Positions 8,020 to 15,538 of a stretch of 25,969 nucleotides of DNA are shown piece by piece. Position numbers and translations under genes: made by a program. The notes under the pieces were generated by a model. The model was not told the origin of the DNA and did not search any database. It worked only from the letters and a program-made list of their open reading frames with translations. The stretch comes from CANLBN01 sp047634655 (lineage in GTDB: Bacteria; Pseudomonadota; Gammaproteobacteria; Pseudomonadales; Cellvibrionaceae), in contig JBLIHY010000020.1 of assembly GCA_047634655.1 (NCBI GenBank), forward strand, positions 1-25,969, read 5' to 3'. The number at the start of each line of letters is the position of its first letter. Position 1 is the first letter of the stretch.

Positions 8020-8036
8020 CTGAAGCAAACCTTAAG
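8020..8036 (-). promoter_or_regulatory. PmrA-box-like direct repeat upstream of the seven-gene operon
   Basis: Read on the minus strand, CTTAAG - GTTTG - CTTCAG. This is two hexamers spaced by five bases, matching the PmrA-box layout YTTAAK-N5-YTTAAK with one mismatch. A TTGACC hexamer begins one base further downstream and could serve as a -35 element, although no convincing -10 follows at 17 bases. The site is 48-64 bases before the chosen start codon. The operon encodes a PmrA/QseB-type regulator, so self-regulation is a reasonable inference. Confidence 0.4.
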
Positions 8037-8546
8037 TGAGACAGATATTTTGCAAACTAGGTCACAGCTACAGATATAAGTTAAAAGAATCACATGACCC
8101 TTCTGATATCCGTATCAAACCTATCCTCTTGGGCTGAATTAAATGCCTTTCTTGCCGCGAAGACAATTTTCCTCAATATCTGCTCTGGAGCAAACCATGG
8201 CGACTAAGCGGTATTAGGTTTCAAAAAGGCTACGATGGGGCCGTGTTCAAGGCATCAGAGGATGCGTGAGTTCTACTGAAGAAAAGTTCTCTACGGTTTC
8301 AGTTATGCCGCCGAAGCTAGGCAGACCACTTAAGGTAGATGCTTACCAACGGTCTGGACAATTTCATAGAACTTGTTCTCAAGTGAGGATAAGAGGAGAA
8401 AGTCTCTAAGCGTGAGTAATGGCATCAGCCAGATGGTATTTTTTCCCACGTCATCGTACGGTCAGTGATAGACTATTGTTGAGTCCTGGACTTAAAATAA
8501 CCAGTAAACTTTAAAACTTAGAAGAAGTCTTAGCCGGAGAATAATA
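8037..8546. other. Divergent intergenic region, about 510 bases, mostly unexplained
   Basis: This is the spacer between the minus-strand operon and the plus-strand lysis genes. It must hold promoters for one or both. A 37-codon ORF (8094-8207, +) has no convincing ribosome site. The rest (8208-8480) is broken by stops in all frames I followed and matches nothing I recognise. Two CTTAG copies at 8517-8521 and 8529-8533 sit in the likely leader of the holin gene. Confidence 0.5.
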
Positions 8547-9080
8547 ATGGGATGGTTCAGTAAAGTTTTTAGCTCTGTGGGTGTCAATGTCATCACTTCA
8601 GTCGGTAAAATTATTGACGATTTATCGACGAGTGATGAAGAACTCGCACTTACCGATATTCAAAAGAAAAAAATTACCGCTGCTTATAATATAAAGATAC
8701 AAGAAATTATGCTGGAACTCGACAAGCAGGCGGCCAAACGCGAAGAAACTATGGAAGCTGAGCTCACTCAACGTCTCCAGTTAGATATGAAAAGCGATTC
8801 ATGGCTGTCAAAAAATATACGTCCAATGACGCTTATTTTTATGACTCTAGTGGTATCAATTCTGGCTTTTTTCACTATTTTTATGAACGAGTTTAAACCA
8901 GAACAAGTTGATACTATCAAAGAATGGATTCCTTTCTTTCAAACCATCATGTTAACGATTTATGGATTTTATTTCGGCTCTCGTGGATTAGAAAAAATCC
9001 AAAAAATTCGCTCGTCTTCGACTAACGTCAAAGCTGAAAACAGTAATCCCTTTCTGCGCGAACAAGAGCCAAGAGGATAG
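8547..9080 (+). CDS. 3-TM-family phage/GTA-type holin
   Basis: 177-residue membrane protein resembling 'Holin of 3TMs' proteins found in phages and gene-transfer agents. Holins form lesions in the inner membrane that let a peptidoglycan hydrolase reach the wall. The N-terminal 80 residues are charged and helical, followed by the family-like segment SDSWLSKNIRPMTLIFMTLV. Hydrophobic segments lie at about 93-113 and 127-145, the second ending GFYFGSRGLEK, which is highly characteristic. A GGAG ribosome site lies seven bases before the ATG. The M15 peptidase gene begins five bases after the stop, forming a holin-endolysin pair. No capsid, tail, integrase or repressor gene is nearby. Confidence 0.85.
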   Translation: MGWFSKVFSSVGVNVITSVGKIIDDLSTSDEELALTDIQKKKITAAYNIKIQEIMLELDKQAAKREETMEAELTQRLQLDMKSDSWLSKNIRPMTLIFMTLVVSILAFFTIFMNEFKPEQVDTIKEWIPFFQTIMLTIYGFYFGSRGLEKIQKIRSSSTNVKAENSNPFLREQEPRG

Positions 9081-9085
9081 CTGCT

Positions 9086-9787
9086 ATGGATAGAGGTATA
9101 GTTCGACCTAATAGCGGGCTCAATCTCAGGGAAAAACCCAATGGCCTTAAGATGGGTTTGCTGGCTGCAGGAGAAGAAATAGAAATACTCGAAGAGGTTA
9201 AATTCTTAAGAGTTAAAACCAGTAATGGTACTACGGGCTACGTACACGGTGACTATATCGAGGAACTGCCCTCGGGCAGTGAAGCCCAACTGACAAGTGC
9301 CACTCAGAGTGAATTTCCTTCACCGAGCTTTGAATTAGTAAAGTATCGCGGAGAAAATTTCATCGGTAGGGACGCCATGGTTGATTCGGACTTTGTGAAT
9401 TCACTAAACCGGATAAATAAGTATGCTGGCGAATACAACGTTAAAGTGTGGGTAACCTCCTCCTCCAGGAATATTAACCAGCAAGTGAAAGGTGCTATTG
9501 TCCCTCCTGCAAGCAGAAGCTGCCACCATGTCGGGCACGCGATCGACATGAATGTTCAGTTTGCTGGAACCTTATATAATTCCAAAAAACTTCGAAAATC
9601 TAATTTTAAAAATCTACCGGAATCCATAAGCGGCTTTATTCAGTCAATGCGTAAGGATATTGAATTACGCTGGGGAGGAGACTTTAATACGGAAGACCCC
9701 GTACATATTGACGATGACCTATTTCACCGCTATAAAACTATTTATTTGTCTAAGTTACAAAGTCGTATCGCTCAATTAAATACATAA
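9086..9787 (+). CDS. SH3-domain M15 peptidase (endolysin-like L,D- or D,D-endopeptidase)
   Basis: 233-residue probable peptidoglycan hydrolase. An N-terminal bacterial SH3 domain (about 4-60, LNLREKPNG...GYVHGDYIEEL) should bind the cell wall. A linker follows, then an M15-type zinc peptidase (about 85-225) with the H-x-x-G-x-A-x-D motif in CHHVGHAIDMNV (ligands His147 and Asp154) and the third ligand His207 in EDPVHIDD. Related enzymes cleave L-Ala-D-Glu or D-Ala bonds; Serratia ChiX is a member used in type 10 secretion. There is no signal peptide, which fits release through the neighbouring holin. The order and five-base spacing from the holin indicate one transcript. No spanin genes were found after it. 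Confidence 0.87.
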   Translation: MDRGIVRPNSGLNLREKPNGLKMGLLAAGEEIEILEEVKFLRVKTSNGTTGYVHGDYIEELPSGSEAQLTSATQSEFPSPSFELVKYRGENFIGRDAMVDSDFVNSLNRINKYAGEYNVKVWVTSSSRNINQQVKGAIVPPASRSCHHVGHAIDMNVQFAGTLYNSKKLRKSNFKNLPESISGFIQSMRKDIELRWGGDFNTEDPVHIDDDLFHRYKTIYLSKLQSRIAQLNT

Positions 9788-9987
9788 ATTCTCTTGAGAT
9801 CGATGGCAGGGAAATCACACTATTGTTTTGATCGCTTGCAGATTTTTTGCGAGAAATTTTAGCTCGCCAGGATTTTCTGGCCAGGTAATAACAGAGTTAC
9901 TTCCCCCAACTGCCTTGTTGATTTCCGCTAAGGTCTGATGGTTTTGTGCGAGCCGAGCTTTGCGAGGAAGCACCGAAAGGATTTTTA

Positions 9988-10385
9988 TTATTGGCTTAAT
10001 GTATCGATATACACACGCCAGTCTTTTAATTCGCTGATATCTGTGGCACCGTCGAATCCATAGGGCTCGCAAATAAACCCGGGAATCCATCGGCCAACTC
10101 CAGTTTTCCAATACCTAGAAGTGTGGGAATGCCGGCCACAAAACTACCGAAGTACTCTTCCGGCACGGCCCAAACTTCTACACAAATAGCTTCGCCACCT
10201 TCAGCCAGCCGCTTTGAACCGGGGCGGAAGGCAGGTCCAAAGAGACATCGGCGTTTGCCGTGTTCGATCAAAGCGCGGCGAGTCTCAGAACTGGGCACTT
10301 CGCGGACAATAACGCGCTGTATTTTCGGCAGCGGACCGCTCTTCCAATTATCCAAGCGCTTGTAAACCAGCTGCTGACCTGGAGT
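9988..10385 (-). pseudogene. Allophanate hydrolase, C-terminal remnant with frameshift
   Basis: Minus-strand remnant of the C-terminal domain of allophanate hydrolase (urea amidolyase pathway, allophanate to ammonia and CO2). In one frame it reads RLAEGGEAICVEVWAVP and then FGSFVAGIPTLLGIGKLELA. After a frame change near 10078-10090 (CCCGGG), the next frame continues PGFICEPYGFDGATDISELK and then DWRVYIDTLSQ to a stop at 9988-9990. Both halves match the conserved end of the family in the right order. The part before about 10290 aligns poorly with the family, and a stop lies just upstream of about 10385. The amidase domain and any urea carboxylase partner are absent, so this is a dead fragment. 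Bases 9788-9987 next to it show nothing I recognise. Confidence 0.7.
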
Positions 10386-10599
10386 AAAGCTTCCCTACTT
10401 TAATCTCAGCGCCAGATCATCGACACACTTACGCGAAAAATTTCAAAACGAAAATGATTAAACGTAACCATTCACGCAGATGTACTGGGCATTCTGCTTT
10501 TCGGCGAAGTCAGTCCGATAATAAGAGCATTTGGCGATTGGCGGCCCTACCGCTATCATCGAATGTTTCGTTAAAACTGTACTAAAGAGAGGGACAACC
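10386..10599. other. Leader region upstream of yicC
   Basis: Between the allophanate hydrolase remnant and yicC. Apart from the promoter at 10531-10559 and the ribosome site before 10600, nothing was recognised. A minus-strand open frame crossing 10458-10682 overlaps yicC and looks like a shadow. Confidence 0.4.
10531..10559 (+). promoter_or_regulatory. Sigma-70-type promoter of yicC
   Basis: TTGGCG (10531-10536), a 17-base spacer and TATCAT (10554-10559) match the -35/-10 consensus at 4/6 and 5/6 positions. Transcription starting near 10566 would give a leader of about 34 bases before the yicC ATG. Confidence 0.5.
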
Positions 10600-11466
10600 A
10601 TGGCTCGAAGCATGACCGGATTTGCCCGACAGTTACAACAAGACTCATGGGGAGCGTTAAGCTGTGAGATTCGTAGTGTCAATTATCGATACCTCGAACT
10701 CAGTATCCGCCTGCCGGAAAGCTTGCGACTTATGGAGACAGAGATACGCGAACAACTGCGTCAGCATCTGCATCGCGGCAAGATCGAGGTGAATTTTCAG
10801 TTAAGCCTCTGTGAAACCAGCGAGCGTGGACTGGCGGTTAACGAGAGCTTATTGGCTACGCTAATGGATGCGATTGATCGCCTTAGAGAAAAACATTCAC
10901 ATATCGCGGAAACCGATCCCCTTCGCCTGCTGCAATGGCCGGGCGTTCTCGAACAGGCCAAAATAGACGGAGAAATCATTCAACAGAGCGTCAAAAATTT
11001 ATTACAGCAAGCATTATCGGCGCTAGTGGCACATCGCCAGCGCGAGGGAAACATTCTGCAAAAACATATCGAAGATCGCTTGCAGAACCTCAACGAATTA
11101 TGCATTCAGATAAAAAAGATTGTGCCAACCGTACTCTCTCGCCAGGAACAGAATCTGCGCCAGCGGCTGGAAAAATTTAGTGGCGAATTGGATCAGCAAC
11201 GCCTGGAACAGGAAATCGTGCTACTGGCCAACAAGGCCGATATCAGCGAAGAATTGGACCGCCTGACCAGTCACGTGGATGAAGTCTGGCATATTTTGCA
11301 ACAAACCAGCGCCAGCGGCCGCCGCCTGGATTTCATGATGCAGGAGCTCAATCGCGAAGCCAATACACTATCGTCTAAATCTCTTAGTAGCGAGATCACC
11401 AAAGCCGCCGTAATGATCAAAGTACTGATTGAACAGATGCGCGAGCAGATTCAAAATATCGAGTAA
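10600..11466 (+). CDS. yicC: YicC/YloC-family endoribonuclease
   Basis: 288-residue YicC-family protein, a conserved bacterial endoribonuclease linked in E. coli to decay of small RNAs such as RyhB. It starts with the family signature MARSMTGFARQ, followed by EIRSVNYRYLELSIRLPESL in the YicC-like N-terminal domain. It ends with the DUF1732 domain (ISEELDRLTSHVDEVWHILQ, then GRRLDFMMQELNREANTLSS). Translation is placed at the ATG at 10600, which has GAGAGGG seven bases before it and begins the conserved motif. The open frame extends back to 10531 but without homology. The usual gammaproteobacterial neighbours rph (upstream) and gmk (downstream) are not seen; gene remnants flank it on both sides instead. 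Confidence 0.95.
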   Translation: MARSMTGFARQLQQDSWGALSCEIRSVNYRYLELSIRLPESLRLMETEIREQLRQHLHRGKIEVNFQLSLCETSERGLAVNESLLATLMDAIDRLREKHSHIAETDPLRLLQWPGVLEQAKIDGEIIQQSVKNLLQQALSALVAHRQREGNILQKHIEDRLQNLNELCIQIKKIVPTVLSRQEQNLRQRLEKFSGELDQQRLEQEIVLLANKADISEELDRLTSHVDEVWHILQQTSASGRRLDFMMQELNREANTLSSKSLSSEITKAAVMIKVLIEQMREQIQNIE

Positions 11467-11475
11467 ATTTTTCGC

Positions 11476-11797
11476 TCTGCCCTGCTCTCTATTCCTGTAG
11501 TGCAAACAGATGTTTTGACCGATATCGAGCTGACAGAAAAAATAGCCTGATTGGATTGAATACGGGGATGTTTTGTTTGTTGCCAGAGGGGCAAAAAACT
11601 ATGCAGTCCTGATCAGCGAGAATTTAGAACGCGTTGTTTATGCGCCTCAATTCTATGTAATGAAAGTGAGTGATCCAGCGCTATTACCTGCCTTCTTAGT
11701 CTGGCAAATAAACCAGAAACCAATGCAAATAGCCTTTGGAAAAATGGCAGAGGGTACAGCGACGAAGAGCATTCGCCGCTCGGTTCTTATCGCTTGA
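11476..11797 (+). pseudogene. Type I restriction specificity subunit (HsdS) remnant
   Basis: Fragment of a target-recognition half of a type I restriction-modification S subunit. From about 11546 it reads PDWIEYGDVLFVARGAKNYA, then APQFYVMKV, FLVWQINQKPMQIAFGKMAE and GTATKSIRRSVL, all typical of an HsdS segment. The preceding piece (IELTEKIA, about 11521-11547) is in another frame and joins in the right order, so a frame change (two bases lost or one gained) lies near 11545-11550. The other recognition half and the hsdR/hsdM genes are missing. It is a dead leftover of a horizontally acquired system. Confidence 0.7.
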
Positions 11798-11948
11798 GTT
11801 TGGGAGGGATAAAAATTTTGCCGCTGCCGACTATGACCTCTTACAACCCACCGATCTGCGTTAGCTGTTTCAAATAGGTGGACGTGGTTTGTCGCTGCGC
11901 CAGCGCCATTGGCCAGGCCATCTTGTAATCCTGGATTCACCCCTCAAT

Positions 11949-13289
11949 TCAATTGCCGATTGGCCAATCGGCAGCATCGGTTGAATCAATGGGCCCATCA
12001 AAGTTATCGCCTTGCCACTTGGCAATAAATTCACCCCGGGGGTCGTACAACTCAGTCTGTTTTTGCAGGTTGAAATGACGTTTACCACGGGGATCGGCGC
12101 CCACCCCAGCGAGATACTGCCAGTTGCCCCAATTGGATGCGACATCGTAGTCGAGTAGCTGTTGCTCAAAATAGGCCGCCCCGTAACGCCAGTCCAAACC
12201 CAGTTCGTTAACGAAACAGCTGGCGACCAGTTGTCGACCTCGGTTGGACATATAACCTGTGGCATTGAGTTGTTTCATACAGGCATTAACCACGGGATAA
12301 GGTGTGTTGCCCTGGCACCAACGTTGAAAGCGCTCTCCGTAAAAACTGGTCAGCACTTTATTTTTCTTAGCGCCAAATAAGGCGAACAAGCGCGCTTGGT
12401 GACGCTCGGCATACCAGTGAAAATATTCGCGCCAAAGTAATTCAAAGATAATCCAGTAGGTCGATTCGTTGGCGGTAACTTGCTCTTCGTAATGTAATAC
12501 GCGATTAACCAATTGCCTAACGGACAGGCAGCCATTGGCCAACCAAGGTGACATCTTCGTAGAGCTATCCCAGTCATCCAAGGCGTTGCGAGTCTCTTTA
12601 TAGCAACTGGGCGCGGCGCTGCTGAAGTATGCTTGAACGTGACGACTCGCCGATTTAGCGCCACCACCGGCGTAATCTTTATCTTTTTTGGGAATCACCG
12701 GCAGCTGGGTATGGAGCAGATTTTTTAGTTGATCGATTAGTAGATGCCCAGGTTTTTTCGGTAAAGTCTGAAGCGTCGGAGTTAGCGTGAAACCCTTTAC
12801 CGGTTCTATTTTTCGACGAAATTTGGAAAAGCTATCGGGTAGGTCTTCAATAGCAAAAGGCAATTGGTTTTTAGCAAAAAGTTGATGGCTTGAGGTTTCG
12901 AAATGGTCGATATAGGGATAGCGTTTTTGCAGTTCGCGCCACTGCGCTTGTTCGTAAAAACCAATATTAAAACTGTGATAAATACCATGTGGATTGTAAA
13001 TAGAAATTATTTTTGCTAAAGCTTGTTGAAATGGCTCATAAATGACAAGTAGCCTTTGGCTACGCGTTTTTAAATTGTGTTCGATGTCGTTTAGTGATTC
13101 TTGCAAAAACCGCCAGCGGTGCGTTCCCAAGGACTTGCTGAAATAACGATTTGATTTGAAAAGCCTCGGTTCTACAATATAAACACACAACAATTCATCT
13201 GTATTTTCCGCGGCACGGGATAGACTTGGATTATCATCCAGGCGCAGATCATTGGAAAAAATATAAAGACTTTTTGTCGTTGACTTCAT
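11949..13289 (-). CDS. DASH-family cryptochrome/photolyase
   Basis: 446-residue flavoprotein of the photolyase/cryptochrome superfamily. The N-terminal photolyase alpha/beta domain begins SLYIFSNDLRLDDNPSLSRA. The DASH-like region NQLPFAIEDLPDSFSKFRRK is near 150. The FAD-binding half contains WIIFELLWREYFHWYAERH and ends with YDVASNWGNWQYLAGVGADP then RGKRHFNLQKQ, matching DASH proteins in sequence and length (about 430-500). DASH proteins bind FAD and usually a folate antenna and repair cyclobutane dimers, mostly in single-stranded DNA, under blue light; a signalling role is also described. The gene stands alone on the minus strand, flanked by remnants, and appears complete. Confidence 0.92.
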   Translation of the reverse strand: MKSTTKSLYIFSNDLRLDDNPSLSRAAENTDELLCVYIVEPRLFKSNRYFSKSLGTHRWRFLQESLNDIEHNLKTRSQRLLVIYEPFQQALAKIISIYNPHGIYHSFNIGFYEQAQWRELQKRYPYIDHFETSSHQLFAKNQLPFAIEDLPDSFSKFRRKIEPVKGFTLTPTLQTLPKKPGHLLIDQLKNLLHTQLPVIPKKDKDYAGGGAKSASRHVQAYFSSAAPSCYKETRNALDDWDSSTKMSPWLANGCLSVRQLVNRVLHYEEQVTANESTYWIIFELLWREYFHWYAERHQARLFALFGAKKNKVLTSFYGERFQRWCQGNTPYPVVNACMKQLNATGYMSNRGRQLVASCFVNELGLDWRYGAAYFEQQLLDYDVASNWGNWQYLAGVGADPRGKRHFNLQKQTELYDPRGEFIAKWQGDNFDGPIDSTDAADWPIGN

Positions 13290-13401
13290 AGTTATTTAAA
13301 AAATAATTACCAATAAAAAATTTGAAAAAATAGAGTGCGATTTTTAATCTGCATAGATGGGAGTTGAAGCTTATCGTATTCTGCTCTTACTTTTTTCATC
13401 T
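13290..13401. other. Short AT-rich leader upstream of the cryptochrome gene
   Basis: This should hold the promoter of the DASH cryptochrome (-). I see no convincing -35/-10 pair or operator. The rest of the 440-base gap, from 13402, holds the probable methyltransferase remnant and the ilvA terminator region. Confidence 0.4.
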
Positions 13402-13561
13402 AAGTTAGATTCGGTTAAAACAGCGCGTATGAACCATACCATGGCGCACCTAAAGCCTCAGGGTATTCTTTATCTCCCCATTACTTTTGATTCACCAGTA
13501 ATAATAATTTTTAAATACCATTAAGTTTGAACCTGGCGATGATTTAGCTTCAATCTTCTAG
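13402..13561 (+). pseudogene. Probable class I SAM-dependent methyltransferase remnant
   Basis: One frame reads MAHLKPQGILYLPITFDSPV to a stop at 13522-13524. A second frame starting there reads KFEPGDDLASIF and stops at 13559-13561. The order LKPGG-x-x-Y-F/L-x-x-x-F-D-G followed by F-E-P-x-x-D resembles the end of a methyltransferase core in which this loop is conserved. The piece is short and frameshifted, and the AdoMet-binding motif is not visible. The assignment rests on pattern memory only. Confidence 0.33.
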
Positions 13562-13691
13562 CGTCGTTGACAATTTATTTAACTCTTCGTGTCTGCTTTT
13601 TATATTTGTAAATAGATTTAATTTTTTTAGAGATTAACTCAGAATTTTAAAATTAAGCATTTTTTCGTGCGCCTAGCAAAGAGCTTGCGTA

Positions 13692-13728
13692 CAAAAATCC
13701 GCCTATTAATCGATCAATTATCGCGGAT
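13692..13728 (-). terminator. ilvA: Rho-independent terminator of ilvA
   Basis: Read on the minus strand, ATCCGC (13728-13723) and GCGGAT (13702-13697) form the outer stem. An inner near-palindrome ATTGAT-CG-ATTAAT sits between them, and a TTTTT run (ending at 13693) follows directly. The position just after the ilvA stop supports the call. Confidence 0.5.
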
Positions 13729-13729
13729 A

Positions 13730-15289
13730 TTATCCGAGAAAACGCTGATAGCAAGGATTATGCGTCTCGTCTGAATATTGGTAATTTAACTGTTCGAGAT
13801 GTTTAAAAAATACGTCTTTCTCTTCGGGTGGAATATCAATGCCTGCCAGCACATTACCAATGGCGGCTCCCTGATTGCGATAGTGAAATAAACTGATATT
13901 CCAGTTAGATCCGAGCGTCTCCAAAAATTGCAAGAGCGCACCGGGATATTCGGGAAAATCAAAACGGAATAAACGTTCGTGTTGTTGATTGCCGCCGCGG
14001 CCACCCACCATGTAGCGTATGTGCAACTTGGACAGTTCATCATCGGATAAATCAACAAATTGATAGCCAGCTTGTGATAGCTCTTGTTTGATTTCTTGCA
14101 GTTCCTCATCGCCATTGCGCAGACCAATGCCAACAAAGATTTCAGCCTGATCGACGTTTCTGCTAAAGCGATAATTAAATTCAGTAATCGGTCGACTGTT
14201 GATCGCTTTACAGAATTTTTTGAAACTTCCCTTCTCCTCAGGGATAGTAACGGCTAAAAGCGCTTCATTTTTTTGCCCCAAAGCCGTTCGTTCGGCGACG
14301 TAACGCAAGGTATTAAAGTTCAGATTAGCCCCCGATAAGATTGCGGCTAACTGCTTACCCGTTTCTCCTGTTTGTTCGCACCAAAGCTTTAAGCCCGCCA
14401 GGGACAACGCACCCGAGGGTTCGGAAATGGCGCGCAAGCCGACAAAAATATCCTGCATAGCGGCACAAATAAGATCACTGGAAACGGTGATAACTCGATC
14501 ACAGTATTGCTGGGCCAGGCGAAAGGTTTCATCACCAACACGCTTTACCGCAACCCCATCGGCGAAACTGCCAACATACTCCAGATCAACCGGCTCGCCG
14601 ACTTTCATTGCGGCATTGAGACAGGCGCTATCTTCCGCTTCCACGGCAATAATTTGTATTTTTGGATTGATCGATTTGATATAGACTGCCATACCCGCCA
14701 GCAACCCGCCGCCGCCAACGGGAATGAAGACGGCATCCAGATGTGGTAACTGTTCTAGTAATTCTCTGGCAACCGTTCCCTGACCAACAATAACGTCTCG
14801 ATCGTCAAAAGGCGGGACGAAAATAGCGCCATCGCGTTCGCCTATTTCCAAGGCGTGCGCTTTGGCTTCATCAAAGTTATCGCCATGAATAATAACGTGA
14901 CCACCAAAACCTTTAACGGCGTCGATTTTAATTTGCGGTGTAGTACGAGGCATTACGATTAGCGCTTTGTGGCCTAGGTGAGCGGCACTTAACGCCAAGC
15001 CCTGAGCGTGGTTGCCTGCCGACGCGGTAATTACTTGCGATTTTGGTGGTAATTGTCTCAGTTTGTTGTAGGCTCCACGCAGTTTGAAAGAAAACACCGG
15101 CTGTTTGTCTTCCCTCTTTAGCCAAATATCATTTTGGTATTTTGCCTCTAAAATTTTTATTCGGTTGACTTCCGTAATGACGGTCAGGGGACCCATGTCG
15201 GCTTCGCGAATGGCCTTTGGATAATCGAATGCTTGCTTCGACGCAAAACCGAATAACAAGGCAATTTTTTTTACTAGCGCTCTAACCAT
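13730..15289 (-). CDS. ilvA: Biosynthetic threonine ammonia-lyase (threonine dehydratase)
   Basis: 519-residue PLP enzyme converting threonine to 2-oxobutanoate, the first step of isoleucine synthesis (E. coli IlvA has 514 residues). The catalytic domain shows LKREDKQPVFSFKLRGAYNK with the PLP lysine Lys69, SAGNHAQGLALSA, and the phosphate-binding glycine loop PVGGGGLLAG. From about 335 two ACT-like regulatory domains follow (EEKGSFKKFCKAI... and the second ending at CYQRFLG). Their presence marks the allosteric, isoleucine-inhibited form rather than the short catabolic TdcB type. The N-terminus carries about 30 residues before the conserved core. ATG at 15289 has GAGAG four bases upstream. 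It lies apart from ilvC, which is 3.2 kb away on the same strand. Confidence 0.95.
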   Translation of the reverse strand: MVRALVKKIALLFGFASKQAFDYPKAIREADMGPLTVITEVNRIKILEAKYQNDIWLKREDKQPVFSFKLRGAYNKLRQLPPKSQVITASAGNHAQGLALSAAHLGHKALIVMPRTTPQIKIDAVKGFGGHVIIHGDNFDEAKAHALEIGERDGAIFVPPFDDRDVIVGQGTVARELLEQLPHLDAVFIPVGGGGLLAGMAVYIKSINPKIQIIAVEAEDSACLNAAMKVGEPVDLEYVGSFADGVAVKRVGDETFRLAQQYCDRVITVSSDLICAAMQDIFVGLRAISEPSGALSLAGLKLWCEQTGETGKQLAAILSGANLNFNTLRYVAERTALGQKNEALLAVTIPEEKGSFKKFCKAINSRPITEFNYRFSRNVDQAEIFVGIGLRNGDEELQEIKQELSQAGYQFVDLSDDELSKLHIRYMVGGRGGNQQHERLFRFDFPEYPGALLQFLETLGSNWNISLFHYRNQGAAIGNVLAGIDIPPEEKDVFFKHLEQLNYQYSDETHNPCYQRFLG

Positions 15290-15538
15290 AATGCTCTCAA
15301 AAAATTATCTCACTGGCATACTCACAGTGCATTTGCTTTAGGAATGTATGCGAACAAAAAATGATACAGGATTCCGCACTTGCATGCCCCTGTTCCTAGA
15401 TACCCAGCCTATCCAATCTCGTGACGGGACGCTTCGGATTGGTGATTGACTTTTATTTAACTATTGCAATGAGTAGCCTGGTCAAATTTTTGACGAAGCT
15501 CTCAGACTAGAGGATTTCCTCAACAAAGGGATTATAAT

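Noticed and set aside
8094..8207. 37-codon open frame (+) in the divergent spacer
   Set aside because: No convincing ribosome site and no family resemblance; short enough to be chance.
8547..9787. Lysis pair as part of a prophage
   Set aside because: No other phage gene, integrase, attachment repeat or tRNA is seen on either side within the window.
9815..9987. Minus-strand open stretch after the allophanate hydrolase remnant, including QTLAEINKAVGGSNSVITWP
   Set aside because: It continues from a frame different from the remnant, has no start of its own and matches no family I can name.
13786..15125. Several open frames overlapping ilvA on both strands
   Set aside because: Shadow frames of a clearly complete ilvA; none shows a recognisable domain.
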